From NCBI RefSeq assembly GCF_019925205.1, contig NC_083567.1, positions 24,304,001 through 24,368,000 of the forward strand: a stretch of 64,000 bases of DNA, read 5' to 3'. The stretch's first letter is position 1. Each line of letters opens with the position of its first letter. Made by a program: the position numbers and the translations under genes. This document shows, in pieces, positions 62,286 to 64,000 of the stretch. Origin of the DNA: Metopolophium dirhodum (Eukaryota; Arthropoda; Insecta; Hemiptera; Aphididae). A model generated the notes under the pieces. It did not search any database and was not told the DNA's origin. It saw nothing but the letters and a program-made list of their open reading frames with translations.

Positions 62286-64000
62286 ATATAAATGAGTTTT
62301 AATTTGTGTTCACGTAACAGCGTGTTCGCTCACTTATGCACTAATTATGATAGCACAGTTTACATTAAGAACAATACCAAAAATCTTTATTTATTGTAAA
62401 TTAATTTTAATTTTCCATCTAATATGTTGTTAACTTTTTCGATTTTCGATTAATGGCTCTAATACTCTAATAGTAAATATATTATAAGCTCAAGATTTTC
62501 ATGAATACAATCGGTAATAACTAATAAACAGTAGTTCAAAACATTATCCGCAAGTATCAAGTTAACTATACTTACACCACTGGATGTTAATAAATAAAAT
62601 ATTTGTACAAAACATAAGAATCACTTTAATACAAGATAAAAATGTATTTCAAAATAATATTATGTTTGTTTTAAAATACGTATACCTATGATCAATTCAT
62701 ACTTGTTTTATTTAGTGCGACAATTTTTCATTAGTTAGAAAATGTCAACCACTATATATTTTGTGATGTAATTTATTTATATTGTTGTACTATTTATAAC
62801 TTTAGAGTTTAGATGATAAAACTATCTAGGCACGCGATTGAAACGCTTGATTACTAAAATAAGAGACATTGCATGTGAAATTATTACGTTTCGTATTAAA
62901 AGTTTATTATATAATTTATCATAATCATTGACATTTTACTAACATAATATTTTAATACTAATATTTTCATCAAATAACTAATTACACGACTTTTAGACTA
63001 TTATAACTTACTTACATATATTTTCAAAACATTAATTAATTCTGCTTTTTAGCTTTGTTATCTTTAAATTGGACTTATACACTTATACTTACTTAATAAA
63101 TACATTGCTATGCTTTGATTACATCAACAGACATTATTTTAATATATTTTGATTACAGATTGCATTGAAATAATAAATGAACAGACCGAGTTAATATTAT
63201 TTTTTATTACAGAACAATATTACAATAGTTATTATTATATTGTATACAGAGATCAAACATGATTTAAACATACACGGATTAAAATTAGCTTTCTATAATC
63301 TTAAGCCAGTGCAGAGATAATCAATATAACATGGTCACTACTATACGTTATAGTAGTATTACGACTTTTACTAGTTTTAAAAATTATTTACCGATGATAT
63401 GCATAGGCGCAAATTGACTAAATTTTTTGGGGGGACTCAAGCCCCCTCCCCATAGGCATATTGCTTAGTACCACAGAATATAAAAATTAGTACTAATTAC
63501 TAGATTTTGAACTGGGGGGACTTGACCGATATTGCCTATAACCTCCATGCATGACGCTTAAAATAAATAAAACCAAATCGTTTCTTTCATGAAATATTGT
63601 TGTCGTATAATTATAGTCTAGTTGTTGCATAGATCCCTGCATTACCTTTGCCGTGATCGATAAAGGTAGAGGCGAGACAAAAAATAGTATGCGTGGCTCG
63701 TGCAGTAAGGCAATTTCAGTCTTGGGCGAAATGCGGCCCTCGCCTACGGCTCATGCCCCACACGTCGCCCGCGACTGATATAGCTCACTTCCCGCCCTTG
63801 TCATTCAATATACTATTACAGAGGTAAGTTTATATCAGTTATTAAGATTTTGATTCAATAAACTTTTCGTGTTAATTAGTCATAATAAGCAAATACCACA
63901 GCTGATAATTCATTTTTATATTTAATATTATTGGAAATAAATATTATTGTCGATAAGTCGAATTTTTATTTATTCATAAATTATTTATTATCAACTTACC
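62286..64000. other. AT-rich right edge with TE-like ends
   Basis: No gene seen. Near 63405-63530 lie GGCGCAAATTGACTAAATTT and G-rich/C-rich blocks like those of the hAT-like elements. A GC-richer patch at 63640-63800 (CCCTCGCCTACGGCTCATGC) looks like part of another repeat. Confidence 0.35.

Noticed and set aside
1..64000. CRISPR array, phage or bacterial operon
   Set aside because: No regularly spaced repeats, no ribosome-binding-site-led operons; the genes are spliced and eukaryotic.

Overview
The window looks like nuclear DNA of an insect, most likely an aphid (Hemiptera). It is very AT-rich, it is full of the short words 'taggtacct' and 'acctacct', its genes are spliced with GT-AG introns, and it carries many short inverted-repeat transposons. 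The species call is inference from texture and gene content; no search was possible.

Layout. The left two thirds (about 5.8-38.4 kb) hold three tandem genes on the minus strand, each with nine coding exons, for SLC19-family proteins (thiamine/folate carriers, about 12 membrane segments). They are copy C (5794-12285), copy B (17196-28678) and copy A (32813-38416). I rebuilt all three from splice sites, paralogue alignment and frame: 446, 445 and 440 residues, with no internal stop. Exon lengths match almost exactly except at the exon 4/5 junction, where each copy uses a different intron phase. At 42926-46234 (minus) an uninterrupted 1102-codon frame encodes the nuclear pore protein Nup133, with a probable 5'UTR intron.

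The rest is mostly transposon-derived or unassigned. I could define several elements by terminal repeats plus target-site duplications: two TTAA-flanked piggyBac-like elements, a TTA-flanked PIF/Harbinger-like element, several hAT-like elements with 8-bp duplications, and a pogo/Tigger-like element nested inside another repeat. There are also two truncated LINE tails and a dispersed repeat family (called E here) with at least seven copies. Several lie in introns of the transporter genes, and two abut the 3' ends of copies A and C.

The right third (about 47-64 kb) has no complete gene I can recognise. It contains a GC-rich pair of inverted, diverged homologous segments (49.7-51.3 kb), one good orphan exon with a membrane segment (61315-61462), a frameshifted exon-like segment (58890-59146) and two promoter-like patches. 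The three transporters probably form one family of vitamin-type carriers that arose by local duplication; Nup133 is an unrelated housekeeping neighbour.
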